This document shows positions 1-9,154 of a stretch of 64,000 nt of DNA, one piece after another; the stretch's first letter is position 1, and every line of letters starts with the position of its first letter. A model generated the notes under the pieces. The model was given only the letters and a program-made list of their open reading frames with translations. It ran no database searches and was not told where the DNA came from. The DNA comes from Aneurinibacillus danicus (GTDB lineage Bacteria; Bacillota; Bacilli; Aneurinibacillales; Aneurinibacillaceae): positions 1 through 64,000 of the forward strand of contig NZ_BJXX01000057.1 of the NCBI RefSeq assembly GCF_007991215.1. Reading direction: 5' to 3'. The position numbers and the translations under genes are program-made.

Positions 1-38
1 AATTTTCACAGAAAAAGGAGAACTCAGGAGGAATAAAG

Positions 39-254
39 ATGATAGAACTAATCCATAAAAGAGACAAAAAAGAAATTGAACTATTATTCACTGGTAATAT
101 TGTTCTTGAAACGATTAATCGTACAGAACATATCCCTCATACATTAATTCAAGGAATTGAAACCGTTTTAATCAACTTAAAAAATATTAGCTTTATTGGT
201 CATTTTACGGATTGTTCATGTTTGCTTCCACACGATCCAAATTCTGAACCGTAA
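39..254 (+). pseudogene. Probable truncated STAS-domain-like ORF
   Basis: A 71-codon ORF preceded by a very good ribosome binding site (AGGAGGAATAAAG before ATG). The part up to about residue 54 reads like a STAS (anti-sigma antagonist) fold: a beta strand ending in FTGNIV, a helix, then LINLKNISFIG, which resembles the hydrophobic strand preceding the phosphorylatable serine in that family. The last 17 residues only exist because the frame runs into the end of the oppositely oriented ABC transporter gene, with which it overlaps by 50 bp. The usual Asp-Ser-Ser/Thr motif and C-terminal half are missing. I read it as the intact 5' end of a gene that lost its remainder; it could also be a real small protein. 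Confidence 0.35.
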
Positions 255-1974
255 ACAATTTGTAGTATGCCCCCTGCGCACTCATCAGTTCCTGATGCGT
301 CCCTTCCTCTTTAATCGTTCCGTCTTCAATCAGCACAATTTTATCGGCATGCGTAATCGTTGATAAACGGTGGGCAACAATAAACGTTGTCCGGTTATGT
401 GCCAGCCGTTCCAGCGATTGCTGAATCAGGTGCTCCGACTCCAAATCAAGTGCCGATGTCGCTTCATCCAGAATTAAAATACGCGGGTTTTTCAAAAATA
501 CGCGAGCGATTGCAATCCGCTGTTTTTGCCCCCCGGATAGCTTTACGCCCCGCTCTCCGATTTCCGTATCATATCCGTTCGGCAGCTCCATAATAAAATC
601 ATGCGCATTGGCCGCTTTGGCCGCCGCAATCATTTCCTCTTCACTTGCATTCGGATTTCCCATCAAAATATTTTCCTTTATCGAATCGCTGAACAAAATG
701 TTGTCCTGCAGTACGATTCCAATCTGGCTGCGCAAACTTTTCATCGTCACATCCCGCACGTCATACCCGTCGATACAGATGCTTCCTTCCCTCACATCAT
801 AGAAACGAGGCAGCAAGCTAATCAACGAAGATTTTCCACCCCCGCTCGCACCAACCAGCGCCACAGTTTTTCCTGGTTCCACCGTCAGTGTAATGCCCTT
901 CAGTACGTCCTCTCCGTCTGGTGCATAGCGGAAGTGCACATTCGCAAACGTCACATGACCGGCCACCGGCGGCAATTCGCGCGCATCTGGTTTATCTGCT
1001 ATCTCATACTTCTCATCCATAAATTCGAACACCCGATCCATCGAAGCAAACGCCTGCGTTAGCGTTGTCGAAGAATTTACGAGACGGCGCAATGGCGCAT
1101 ACAAGCGGTCAAGATAGGCATAAAACGCCACCAATTCTCCAACCGATAAATTGCCATGAATGACCTGGTATCCCGCCACGGCAATCACCAACAGCGGTGC
1201 AATATCTGTAACCGTATTTACCACGGCAAATGTTTTCGCATTCCAGCTGGTATGTTCCAGCGCTCTAGTAAGGAACGTTTTATTCCGCTCATCAAACTGT
1301 ACCTGCTCATGTTCCTCCAGCGCAAAGCCTTTAATCACCGGTATCCCCTGTACCCTTTCGTGAAGATGCGCCTGCAAAGACGCCAATGCTTGAGAACGCA
1401 CACGGGTCAAATGCCGCAGACGTGAATAAAAATATTTCACAGAAAATCCATACAGGGGGAACATACAGATCGCAACAAGAGTTAACCATCCATCCATCGA
1501 GAACATGATGCCGAGTGCAATCAAAAGCGTCACCAGATCCAGCCATATATTCATCAGACCGGTATCCACAAAGCTTTTTGTCTGTTCGACGTCATTAATC
1601 ACGCGCGAGATGACTTCCCCCGCGCGGTGATTATGAAAATAACGAAGCGATAGTTTTTGAATATGGTCAAAGGCCCGATTCCTTATATCGTACAGCACCG
1701 TATTCGACACAGACTGCGCCAGATACTGCCGCCAGTACTCAATAGGCCAGCGCACAATCGTAAATAGAAAAAAAACAATGGCCATAGCATACAGCAAATT
1801 TTTCATTTTATCATCCGCCGGCATTTTCGCAAGCAGAACATCATCCACTACGTATTTTAACAGCAGCGGCATAATCAACGGGATTCCGAATTTGATGATG
1901 CCTATGACAATCGTCAGTCCAATCTTTGTTCCATACGGCTTAACAAATACAAGATATCTTCGTATGCTGCCCAA
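205..1974 (-). CDS. ABC exporter, fused permease-ATPase (YgaD/MsbA-like)
   Basis: Half-size ABC exporter of 589 residues: a six-helix type I exporter membrane domain in the first about 310 residues, then a nucleotide-binding domain with Walker [10 protein letters not shown], signature [10 protein letters not shown], Walker [12 protein letters not shown] and the switch His in IVAHRLST. It should act as a homodimer exporting a lipid or drug; the substrate is unknown. The longest reading frame begins with an ATG at 2088 inside the upstream gene, but a TTG at 1974 with GAGGAA/AAAGGGG just upstream gives the family-typical N terminus [15 protein letters not shown], so I chose that. It follows the ygaC-like gene, as in Bacillus, where the pair is ygaC-ygaD. 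Confidence 0.9.
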   Translation of the reverse strand: MGSIRRYLVFVKPYGTKIGLTIVIGIIKFGIPLIMPLLLKYVVDDVLLAKMPADDKMKNLLYAMAIVFFLFTIVRWPIEYWRQYLAQSVSNTVLYDIRNRAFDHIQKLSLRYFHNHRAGEVISRVINDVEQTKSFVDTGLMNIWLDLVTLLIALGIMFSMDGWLTLVAICMFPLYGFSVKYFYSRLRHLTRVRSQALASLQAHLHERVQGIPVIKGFALEEHEQVQFDERNKTFLTRALEHTSWNAKTFAVVNTVTDIAPLLVIAVAGYQVIHGNLSVGELVAFYAYLDRLYAPLRRLVNSSTTLTQAFASMDRVFEFMDEKYEIADKPDARELPPVAGHVTFANVHFRYAPDGEDVLKGITLTVEPGKTVALVGASGGGKSSLISLLPRFYDVREGSICIDGYDVRDVTMKSLRSQIGIVLQDNILFSDSIKENILMGNPNASEEEMIAAAKAANAHDFIMELPNGYDTEIGERGVKLSGGQKQRIAIARVFLKNPRILILDEATSALDLESEHLIQQSLERLAHNRTTFIVAHRLSTITHADKIVLIEDGTIKEEGTHQELMSAQGAYYKLFTVQNLDRVEANMNNP

Positions 1975-2041
1975 TTCCTCAGCCCCTTTCTGTGCCTCCC
2001 GCGGCTGAATAAAAAACTCCCTTTCTTTACGAAAAGGAGTT

Positions 2042-2572
2042 TCATGGATTTCGCAAGTGCAAATAGCGCTCATACCAGCGATCGACAAAACCTGGATGAA
2101 AAGGTCCTCTCCTCTCCTGAATCCAGGTGACGACCTCTTGCACTCCCTTATATACCATATCGATTACGTCTTGAGGGTACTGCATTCGCCGGCTGTGCAG
2201 CGCGAACTCTTCTTTATCCAGAATGGTATAGCTCATATCCGGATAGACCTTCACGTCGAGGTCATAGTCTATGTACGTTAGCAACTCGTTGCGCAAAGAA
2301 AACGGCGAGCCGATGTTGCAGTAATAATAAATCCCGTCTGTCCGAATCATTGCAATCGTGTTGAACCATTGCCCGCGGCCAAACGTACATATCGCCGGTT
2401 CGCGCGTTCGCCACTCCCGTCCGTCCGATTCCGTGACTCGGACGTTATCGTTGCCGCCAATGAGAACCGCGTCACTTAAGTGAAGCAGCAGCGTTTTGTC
2501 CCATGAACGGTGAAACGATTGATCATGCTTAAAGCTTTCGATGCGAAGCGGGGTTCCGGGTGACGTCATCAC
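2042..2572 (-). CDS. Nucleoside tri-/diphosphatase of the DUF402 family (YgaC/Ntdp)
   Basis: A 176-residue DUF402 protein. Family members (YgaC, SA1684/Ntdp) are metal-dependent nucleoside tri- and diphosphatases. The conserved core is visible: [27 protein letters not shown], then the acidic metal-binding segment [13 protein letters not shown] and a C-terminal [19 protein letters not shown]. The resemblance to Bacillus YgaC as I know it is strong along the whole length. Its stop lies upstream of the ABC exporter start, so the two are probably one transcript. A TATAAT-like box lies in the AT-rich stretch just upstream of the start. Confidence 0.9.
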   Translation of the reverse strand: MMTSPGTPLRIESFKHDQSFHRSWDKTLLLHLSDAVLIGGNDNVRVTESDGREWRTREPAICTFGRGQWFNTIAMIRTDGIYYYCNIGSPFSLRNELLTYIDYDLDVKVYPDMSYTILDKEEFALHSRRMQYPQDVIDMVYKGVQEVVTWIQERRGPFHPGFVDRWYERYLHLRNP

Positions 2573-2660
2573 GCTCTCCTTCCTTCTTATTATATAATGT
2601 ATACGAACACTCCTTCACGCTCATTCTTCCCTTTTTTGGCGTGAATGAAGCAGACGCCCT

Positions 2661-3086
2661 CTATTCCGTATCAGGCGTTATTAACTTCTTCGATAAGGTA
2701 ATATATTCCTTCACTTCATATCCAAGCAAGCTATAAAAAGGAAGGACCTTCTTATTATCCTGATTTACCATGATAAATACTCTTGTTACGCCTCTTTCTT
2801 TAAAGCGCTTCTCCAGCGCTTCTACCAGTTTGCGTCCGATCCCCCTACCCTGCAGCGCAGGATTGACGGCAAGCCGATAAAAATAGCCACGTGTTCCATC
2901 AATGGTTCCTACAATAACCCCGGCCACTTCTCCTTCGTACTCAGCAATCATAACGAGATCGCTATCCCAAGCCAATTGCTTCGCCAATGCGTCAAGCGTT
3001 TCCGTTTCCGTCTGCTCTAATCCTGTTTCCTGCCAGATGCGTGTGATGTGTACATAATCTCCTAAACGAAACGACCGTATTAACAC
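2661..3086 (-). CDS. GNAT family N-acetyltransferase
   Basis: A 141-residue single-domain GNAT acetyltransferase that should transfer an acetyl group from acetyl-CoA to an amine. The acetyl-CoA-binding motif A is clear, YFYRLAVNPALQGRGIGRKLVEALE, with the QGRGIG pyrophosphate loop, followed by motif B with FYSLLGYEVKEY. The start is GTG with GGGAGGACG eight bases upstream. The acceptor cannot be told from sequence; ribosomal-protein (RimI-like) or small-molecule acetylation are both possible. Confidence 0.85.
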   Translation of the reverse strand: MLIRSFRLGDYVHITRIWQETGLEQTETETLDALAKQLAWDSDLVMIAEYEGEVAGVIVGTIDGTRGYFYRLAVNPALQGRGIGRKLVEALEKRFKERGVTRVFIMVNQDNKKVLPFYSLLGYEVKEYITLSKKLITPDTE

Positions 3087-3179
3087 GCCAACGTCCTCCC
3101 TGCTTTTCGTCTATCTTTTATTTTACACTACATAGTGTCAAATGTCGCTATTTACAGGGCAGGAAAAGCGCAGAAAAAG

Positions 3180-3212
3180 AAAAACCCGCCGGATACAGGC
3201 AGGTTTTCGGCG
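3180..3212 (-). terminator. Rho-independent terminator
   Basis: On the minus strand AAACCTGCC pairs with GGCGGGTTT (one G-T wobble), followed by a T-rich run. It ends the 3214-3504 gene. Confidence 0.7.
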
Positions 3213-3213
3213 T

Positions 3214-3504
3214 TTATTGCTGGTTTTGGAGCAATTCGCGCCATTGCCGATACATATTACGAACAGCTTGTTCCTTCTCACCGATAATGACGTTTCTCTC
3301 CAGAATAAGCTTCTCCACGCGAACAATCGCCTGATCTACTTGGTCAAGGGCAAATACATCGATAGCATCTTCCTGAAGAAGAACAGCGCGACGATCGGCT
3401 AAATCCATTTTCATCCACTGATAGGCGGCAAGTATCTGGCGCTCCTGTCTAAGGCTATCGTCCATCTCCGCTTCCCAGGTCAATACTTCTTCAAGAGGAT
3501 ACAT
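3214..3504 (-). CDS. Small helical protein of unknown function
   Basis: A 96-residue, charged protein that I do not recognise. It is almost wholly helical by eye, with heptad-like Leu/Ile/Val spacing from about residue 15 to 85, suggesting a helical bundle or coiled coil; no Cys, no membrane segment, no signal peptide. ATG has AAGGGGCAATAAGTT upstream and a terminator follows directly, so the coding call is good although the function is open. Confidence 0.7.
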   Translation of the reverse strand: MYPLEEVLTWEAEMDDSLRQERQILAAYQWMKMDLADRRAVLLQEDAIDVFALDQVDQAIVRVEKLILERNVIIGEKEQAVRNMYRQWRELLQNQQ

Positions 3505-3898
3505 AACTTATTGCCCCTTCCTTTTTAGTTTTATTCACTAAGTATATTCACTTCTCTCCCAAGAAAAACCTTTCATTTTTCCTTAATTTTTTGAACTTTT
3601 TATGTCAGGAATGCTACGGCAACACTATGGCACAGGTTTTCTTTTCTCAAGAAGCAATTCTGTCCGCGTGATTTACGTATGAGCGGGAACAGCCAAACAT
3701 CCGGACAACTCAATGATGGAGACAGCGGCCGTTCGGGTCCGCTCTCCCACTTTCTCACAGATACGTTTAAAAATGAACAGTTGCGGCAAAAGTAAAAAGG
3801 GGAACGAAGCGGGACGTAATTTGGACGAGTTGAGCGGTGTGCCGATGGCAGAATGGGACATGAAAACATATTTACTATACTTTTTTATCTGTTTTGTA
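3505..3898. other. Intergenic stretch without a supported gene
   Basis: Several short open frames run through this about 390-bp stretch on both strands, but none has a ribosome binding site or a recognisable protein pattern. Nothing else is visible before the sodA promoter. Confidence 0.5.
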
Positions 3899-3926
3899 TT
3901 GAATTCTAATATCAGTACGATATAAT
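3899..3926 (+). promoter_or_regulatory. Sigma-A-type promoter of sodA
   Basis: TTGAAT (3899-3904) and TATAAT (3921-3926) with a 16-bp spacer, about 50 bp upstream of the sodA start. Confidence 0.6.
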
Positions 3927-3974
3927 TAATTTTGGAAACAAATCCGTGTACAACCAAAAAGGAGGAGTTTTATT

Positions 3975-4586
3975 ATGGCAAAGTTTGAATTACCAGCTTT
4001 ACCTTACCCTTTTGATGCGCTTGAACCGCACATCGATGCACAAACAATGGAAATTCACCACGACAGACACCATGCAACCTACGTAAACAACTTAAATGCA
4101 GCACTCGAAGGACAAGAAGAGCTGGCAAGCAAAAGCATCGAAGATTTACTACGCAACATTAACAGCGTACCGGAAAACATCCGTACAGCCGTACGCAACA
4201 ACGGCGGCGGCCACTATAACCACAGCCTTTTCTGGGAAATTATGAGCCCGAACGGCGGCGGCGAGCCGACAGGTGAAATCGCGGACGCGATTAACGAATC
4301 GTTCGGCAGCTTCGAAAAATTAAAAGAAGAATTCGCAAAAGCAGCAGCTACCCGTTTCGGAAGCGGCTGGGCTTGGCTTATCGTTGACAACGGCAAATTG
4401 GCAATCACCAGTACGCCGAACCAAGACAATCCGCTGATGGAAGGCAAAACTCCGATCCTTGGCCTGGACGTATGGGAGCATGCTTACTACCTGAAATATC
4501 AAAACAAACGCCCGGATTACATCTCCGCCTGGTGGAACACCGTAAACTGGGACGAAGTCAACAAGCGTTACAAAGAAGCGAAGTAA
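3975..4586 (+). CDS. sodA: Superoxide dismutase [Mn]
   Basis: A 203-residue Fe/Mn superoxide dismutase, cytosolic, converting superoxide to peroxide and oxygen. Metal ligands are visible as His28 (IHHDRHH), His83 (NHSLFW), Asp165 and His169 (DVWEHAYY). The second-sphere Gln150 (TPNQDNPL) sits at the position typical of manganese enzymes. Strong ribosome binding site AAAGGAGGAG. Single-gene transcript with its own promoter and a terminator directly after the stop. Confidence 0.96.
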   Translation: MAKFELPALPYPFDALEPHIDAQTMEIHHDRHHATYVNNLNAALEGQEELASKSIEDLLRNINSVPENIRTAVRNNGGGHYNHSLFWEIMSPNGGGEPTGEIADAINESFGSFEKLKEEFAKAAATRFGSGWAWLIVDNGKLAITSTPNQDNPLMEGKTPILGLDVWEHAYYLKYQNKRPDYISAWWNTVNWDEVNKRYKEAK

Positions 4587-4610
4587 TTCGCGCACATACT
4601 TATGTCAAAA

Positions 4611-4643
4611 AACGGCTTTCCATTACGGAAGCCGTTTGTTTTT
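4611..4643 (+). terminator. Terminator of sodA
   Basis: AACGGCTTTCC pairs with GGAAGCCGTT (one bulge), then TTGTTTTT. Confidence 0.8.
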
Positions 4644-4686
4644 ATGCATTTTATTGCAGAGTTTATTATTTTCTTTTATGCGTCTG

Positions 4687-5826
4687 TCACAGCAGGCTTT
4701 GCTGAAATCCTTCCCGCAATGCGTCGACAATTTTTTTATGGGATACGGAAAACGGATACGCATCCATTTCTTCTATTGCCACCCACATTACGCGTTCTTT
4801 TGCAATTGCACTGCCCCTCCTTTCTTCTTGTCCTTCATATCCACATAGATAAGTATACAGATTCCACTGTAGATGTGAGAACACATGACTATGTTCCATG
4901 ACCAGATCCTGTGGTATGCACTTAATGCCGAACGTCTCATACATATGCACGCTCAACCACTCCCTGGCATTTTCTGCTTCTGTATATTCTACGTTTGGAA
5001 ATTCCCACAGATTAGCCAGAAGACCGCTTTCCGGACGCTTATGAAGCAACCAGCGGCCATCCTCCCGCTGTACCAGTGCAACAGCTCGCTCTTCCACTCG
5101 GACTTTCTTGGCCTTCTTCTTGACAGGAAGCGTTTCCTGCACACCTGCCTTCCGGGCACGGCAGTGTGCAGCCACCGGACAGGCGTCACAGCGCGGCGAT
5201 CGCGGAATACAGATAAGCGCGCCCAGCTCCATCAGAGCCTGATTGAAAAAGGATGGATTCCGGTGAGCGATAATCCGTCGTACAATCGCTTCAAATAATT
5301 TCCGTGTGCTTACTTTTGTTATATCGTCTTCAACTCGAAAAATACGTGACAATACGCGCATAACATTGCCGTCCACCGCCGGCTCGGGCAAGCCATACGC
5401 AATGCTGAGGATAGCACCCGCTGTATAAGGACCCACACCTTTTAGTCCATGAATTTCTTCCGGTGTATTTGGTACAGTGCCTCCGTACTTCTCCTGTACC
5501 TCTTTTACTGCCGCGTGCAAATTGCGGGCCCGTGAATAATACCCCAACCCTTCCCAATATTTATAGACTTCTTCCAGCTCCGCCTCGGCCAATTTTTCTA
5601 CAGAAGGGAACCGTTCCATGAAACGTTCATAATATGGAATCACGGTCTCCACTCTCGTCTGCTGTAGCATAATTTCCGATACCCACACCCTGTATGCGTC
5701 CCTGCTCTGACGCCAGGGCAATGTACGCTGCTGCCGCTCAAACCAGTACAACAAATCATCCTGGAAATCTTTAATATGAAATGAACCGATAATTTCCTGT
5801 TGTCTCTCCTGCTGCTTTTTTGCCAT
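4687..5826 (-). CDS. mutY: Adenine DNA glycosylase MutY
   Basis: A 379-residue MutY that removes adenine mispaired with 8-oxoguanine. Catalytic Glu51 in SEIMLQQT; helix-hairpin-helix LKGVGPYTAG followed by catalytic Asp152 in AVDGNVMRV; 4Fe-4S cluster ligands Cys206, Cys213, Cys216 and Cys222 (C-x6-C-x2-C-x5-C); a C-terminal NUDIX-like 8-oxoG recognition domain from about residue 245. It starts 3 bp after the stop of the 5830-6162 gene. Its nearest divergent neighbour is a yfhP homologue, matching Bacillus yfhQ-yfhP. Confidence 0.95.
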   Translation of the reverse strand: MAKKQQERQQEIIGSFHIKDFQDDLLYWFERQQRTLPWRQSRDAYRVWVSEIMLQQTRVETVIPYYERFMERFPSVEKLAEAELEEVYKYWEGLGYYSRARNLHAAVKEVQEKYGGTVPNTPEEIHGLKGVGPYTAGAILSIAYGLPEPAVDGNVMRVLSRIFRVEDDITKVSTRKLFEAIVRRIIAHRNPSFFNQALMELGALICIPRSPRCDACPVAAHCRARKAGVQETLPVKKKAKKVRVEERAVALVQREDGRWLLHKRPESGLLANLWEFPNVEYTEAENAREWLSVHMYETFGIKCIPQDLVMEHSHVFSHLQWNLYTYLCGYEGQEERRGSAIAKERVMWVAIEEMDAYPFSVSHKKIVDALREGFQQSLL

Positions 5827-5829
5827 TAT

Positions 5830-6162
5830 CTATTCTTCACTCCCTGTTATATCGATTGACGCAAACGCCCACATGTGCAGCTTGTCCGTACCGCCTGCGA
5901 TGCAGTCGTTTATACTTTGCCAGAACGCACCTAATGCTGCCGTATCTTCGCAGCGTTTCCGTTTTATTTTACGATACGCTTCCATCGACGGAACATGAAA
6001 CATTTCGACAAATAATCCCGGTTGATCTACCCCTTCTTGTAAGGTAAAATCATCAACACCAATCATCTTCATCGCCGCTGCAACGTCCTTGATTTTATGC
6101 AGATATTCTTCCCGCTTCTCCGGAAGGATTTTGTATTCGGCAAATACTTGGATGTCCTTCAT
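5830..6162 (-). CDS. Small alpha/beta-barrel (ABM-like) protein of unknown function
   Basis: A 110-residue protein cotranscribed with mutY. The pattern IQVFAEYKILPEKREEYLHKI followed by VEMFHVPSMEAYRKIKRKR is that of a dimeric ferredoxin-like alpha/beta barrel (antibiotic-biosynthesis monooxygenase or NIPSNAP-type fold). No cofactor residues can be assigned. The ribosome binding site GTGAGGGACG supports the start. I do not know a function; stress or small-molecule binding is only a guess. Confidence 0.75.
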   Translation of the reverse strand: MKDIQVFAEYKILPEKREEYLHKIKDVAAAMKMIGVDDFTLQEGVDQPGLFVEMFHVPSMEAYRKIKRKRCEDTAALGAFWQSINDCIAGGTDKLHMWAFASIDITGSEE

Positions 6163-6356
6163 CGCTCGTCCCTCACTTCTGTCATTTTTCTGTAATAATT
6201 AAGACCAAAAGATGAACATAGTATAAAAAAATAATGATTTTATGTAAAATAGCTAAACATTTAATTGGTTTTCCTTTATAATAAAGCAAAACATCCTATC
6301 CTATCTACAAAAACAAAAGCCGATTCGGCTAAATAAGGAATTGGAGGAATTCATAC

Positions 6357-7346
6357 TTGGATACAGGTACCCACATTGCCATGGGTTTTGGTCTTGCAGG
6401 TCTCGCGTATTTGGATCCGGCTGTGTCCGCTCAGCCTGAATTGGCCGGTGCCGTGCTGCTCGGCACGATAATTGGCTCTCAGGCCCCCGACCTGGACACG
6501 GTGCTGAAGTTTCGCGGCAATGCCACGTACATTCGCAACCACCGTGGACGGTCCCACTCCATTCCCGCCATTCTGATCTGGGCAGGACTCATCAGCGGAG
6601 GAATTTATGCCTTTTTCCCGGGCATCTCTTATCTTCATCTGCTATTGTGGACGCTGCTGGCCGTGGTTGTCCATGTGTCGATTGACTTGTTTAACTCTTA
6701 TGGCACGCAGGCAATACGTCCGTTTTCGAAACGCTGGATTTCGTTTAATGTAATTAATATTTTCGACCCGTTTATTATGGGCATTCATCTTATCGGTTTT
6801 CTTTTCTGGGCTGCAGGATTGCATCCAGGCCATGTATTCAGTGTGGTTTACGCTGTAATGGTGACCTATATCATTCAGCGCATGTTTGCTTACCGTAAGC
6901 TCGTTCAGCTCGTAAAAGAAGACCTCGGAGAAGAAGGCCATTATATTCTGCTTCCGACGATTCGCTGGACACGCTGGGGCGTTGTGGCCGAGACGGACAC
7001 TGCATCTTATGTGGGTGAATTGCACGGGAAAACTGTCATCTGGCATGACACCTTCTACAAGAAAGACGAAAATGAAGTCATAGAGAAAGCGAAGATGGAT
7101 ACAAAAGTACAGGCGTTCCTCTCCTTCACCCGCTATCCGCATGTATATACAAAAAAACGGGAATTTGGACACGAAGTACGCTGGATCGACCTGCGCTATC
7201 GTACCAAAACCCATTATGCGTTTATCGCGATTGTTCACCTGGATGAGCAACTAAATATCATTGACTCCTATACAGGCTGGGAATATCGTGAACATAAAAT
7301 CGACAGCAAAGTCATCGTACCGGAATTGGTACTCGAGAAGTCATAG
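6357..7346 (+). CDS. YfhP-like membrane-bound metal-dependent hydrolase
   Basis: A 329-residue member of the DUF457/YdjM-type integral membrane metal-dependent hydrolase family. The start codon is TTG, chosen because GGAGGAA lies 9 bp upstream. N-terminal metal-binding signature: DTGTHIAMGFG, then SQAPDLDTV and NHRGRSHS, and VVHVSIDLFNSYG; about four membrane segments between residues 45 and 185; a soluble C-terminal half of about 140 residues. In Bacillus YfhP lies next to mutY (yfhQ) and has been described as affecting its expression; the same divergent order is kept here. Confidence 0.88.
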   Translation: MDTGTHIAMGFGLAGLAYLDPAVSAQPELAGAVLLGTIIGSQAPDLDTVLKFRGNATYIRNHRGRSHSIPAILIWAGLISGGIYAFFPGISYLHLLLWTLLAVVVHVSIDLFNSYGTQAIRPFSKRWISFNVINIFDPFIMGIHLIGFLFWAAGLHPGHVFSVVYAVMVTYIIQRMFAYRKLVQLVKEDLGEEGHYILLPTIRWTRWGVVAETDTASYVGELHGKTVIWHDTFYKKDENEVIEKAKMDTKVQAFLSFTRYPHVYTKKREFGHEVRWIDLRYRTKTHYAFIAIVHLDEQLNIIDSYTGWEYREHKIDSKVIVPELVLEKS

Positions 7347-7350
7347 CAAG

Positions 7351-7394
7351 AATAATAGCCGGGCCGTCTATCTGACCGCCCGGCTATTATTCTA
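7351..7394 (+). terminator. Terminator after yfhP homologue
   Basis: A 14-bp perfect stem, AATAATAGCCGGGC with its complement, and a 13-base loop. Confidence 0.75.
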
Positions 7395-7409
7395 TCTATA
7401 AAAGATACG

Positions 7410-7446
7410 CAAAAAAGCTGTGTTCAATCAATTGTCCACAGCTTTG
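7410..7446 (-). terminator. Terminator of yneF-like gene
   Basis: Minus strand AAAGCTGTG/CACAGCTTT stem followed by TTTTTGCG. Confidence 0.75.
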
Positions 7447-7467
7447 TCACCGGTATATACCCGAGAA

Positions 7468-7695
7468 TTATTTTTTCTTTTTGCCGATGCCCGGCTTCAC
7501 GTTTTGCATTCTCCTTGTCATCTGATTCAACTGTTTCTGGTTGAGATTCATCCCCATCGAACGGGCAATCTGCTGCAACTGCTTCTCATCCATCTGCATA
7601 TTGGTCATTTGATTTTTCAAATACCATACGCCAATGGCGAAGCCGCCGACCAGTCCAATAATCAGCGTGAGAATCGGAATAATATACTCCCACAT
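7468..7695 (-). CDS. YneF-type single-pass membrane protein (UPF0154)
   Basis: A 75-residue protein with one N-terminal membrane helix (IIPILTLIIGLVGGFAIGVWYL), a conserved QMDEKQLQQIARSMGMNLNQKQLNQMTRRM segment and a lysine-rich tail, the exact layout of Bacillus YneF (72 residues). The ATG at 7695 is preferred over a GTG 18 bp upstream because the ribosome binding site GGAAGGGA lies between them. Function is not established for the family. Confidence 0.88.
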   Translation of the reverse strand: MWEYIIPILTLIIGLVGGFAIGVWYLKNQMTNMQMDEKQLQQIARSMGMNLNQKQLNQMTRRMQNVKPGIGKKKK

Positions 7696-7783
7696 AGTGC
7701 TCGTCCCTTCCACTCGTAATTTTCAGGCAATCAAGTCATATTTTACTTTGCTTACTTCAACTTGTCAAAGTATAGCCGCCCTT

Positions 7784-9007
7784 TTATGGAGTGAAGAAGT
7801 GCTGCGTATAGTATGTTCCATACACCCCCACTCCCAGTTTCTTAAACGAGGGATTGAGTAGACTTTTCCGATGGCCGGCACTGTTCATCCAGCCGAACAC
7901 CGCTTCAATCGGATCAGGGTATCCCATGGCAATATTCTCGGCTGCCAGCGTATATTTAATTTTTTGTTCCGTCATCAAATCAAACGGTGACTTTCCGTTG
8001 TATGTGGTATGCGAGAAATAATTATGATCACTCATATCTTTGCTGTGTTTATAAGCGGAAGCAGCCGCCTGATCGCTCCAGGCAAGTGCTGGAACGTTCT
8101 TCTTGGCCCGCTCAACGTTGCTGAGCCATAGCACCTGCTTGGCCGCATGCTGATTAACGGTTGCCGTCTCCGTCGGATAAGAAGGAATATTCGGTTTACG
8201 TATATATTGATAGGTGTAGCTGAAATATTTCTTATGGATGAGTTCGGTCGGATTTACAATGCGCAGGCCCAGCAATCGTTTATTATCGAGTGTATCGTAA
8301 TAAGCGATAATTGCATGTGAATCAGATTTATACAGCACTTTTTCCGTACCATCGTTTTGAAAGATAAATTTCGCACCGTATAGCTCCCATTCGGGTTTTG
8401 CTATATATTTCAATTTCTTTTCTACTTCACTTCGGGTTATGCCCACTTTAACTCCATTGTACTGTGCTGACGGGTCGCTTGAGAACAGCTCGATGACATA
8501 TCCATCGCGGAAGCCGACCCATTGCCTGTCATATACCCACCACTTGGTCTGATTTGCTCCCATATAGGTGGCTTTTGCAGCGCCAAGCCTTGCTTGCACG
8601 GTGTCCCATCGGTCGCCAATATCGACTTTGAAACTGGTGGATACACTGCCAACTTTCGTAGGCGAAGGAGAAGTGGTTGTACTAAGATTCGGCTTCTGGC
8701 CCAGCCAGACGGAGCGTGTCTTCTGATCATAACCTACCTGTTTGCCCAGCTTCTCCCCTATATAACGTAACGGAACATATGTTGTTCCTTCATATGTAAT
8801 GGTTTTTGGCACATTACTGCCGTTATTTTTATAAATTTTCGGATCACTTGTATCTTTTTTCCCATCGAAATAATACGTGACAGGATAGAAATAAGCCGAG
8901 ATGGTCTCCTTAAAATCGTCAGCTTCACCGGCGCCGGTCCACATCCCTACCGTGAACGCGGCTGTCAGTGCCAGCATGGAAGCCGCAAGCTTGCCTGTCG
9001 TTTTCAC
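7784..9007 (-). CDS. Secreted CAP (SCP/PR1) domain protein with copper-amine-oxidase-like N domain
   Basis: A 407-residue exported protein. A signal peptide covers about residues 1-29. Residues 50-105 form a copper-amine-oxidase N-terminal-like domain (TTYVPLRYIGEKLG..VGYD), a surface stalk module common in Paenibacillaceae. Residues 120-260 match the CAP-associated N-terminal domain (GDRWDTVQARLG, VKVGITRSEVEKKL). The C-terminal third is a YkwD-like CAP domain with AWSDQAAASAYKHSKDM, HNYFSHTT, AENIAMGY and GWMNSAGHRKSLLNP. The start is GTG with AAGGAG 10 bp upstream. Role in the cell envelope or spore is unknown. Confidence 0.88.
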   Translation of the reverse strand: MKTTGKLAASMLALTAAFTVGMWTGAGEADDFKETISAYFYPVTYYFDGKKDTSDPKIYKNNGSNVPKTITYEGTTYVPLRYIGEKLGKQVGYDQKTRSVWLGQKPNLSTTTSPSPTKVGSVSTSFKVDIGDRWDTVQARLGAAKATYMGANQTKWWVYDRQWVGFRDGYVIELFSSDPSAQYNGVKVGITRSEVEKKLKYIAKPEWELYGAKFIFQNDGTEKVLYKSDSHAIIAYYDTLDNKRLLGLRIVNPTELIHKKYFSYTYQYIRKPNIPSYPTETATVNQHAAKQVLWLSNVERAKKNVPALAWSDQAAASAYKHSKDMSDHNYFSHTTYNGKSPFDLMTEQKIKYTLAAENIAMGYPDPIEAVFGWMNSAGHRKSLLNPSFKKLGVGVYGTYYTQHFFTP

Positions 9008-9154
9008 ATGGCAACAACTCCTTGCCGTTTTGTTTTGACTGAGAAAAAAGCGCTCCTAACCGTACTCTACTGGTCAGTGAACGCTTCTCCTCAATAAATG
9101 GTACCATCCGGCTTTTTTATTGTCTATAATCCAATGAACGCAAATTCGTTCGAA

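Noticed and set aside
3600-3957. Overlapping 70-94-codon frames on both strands upstream of sodA
   Set aside because: No ribosome binding sites, no protein-like pattern, and they overlap each other; treated as non-coding.
7420-7861. Plus-strand frames over the yneF-like gene
   Set aside because: They are the opposite strand of a well-supported small gene and its terminator.
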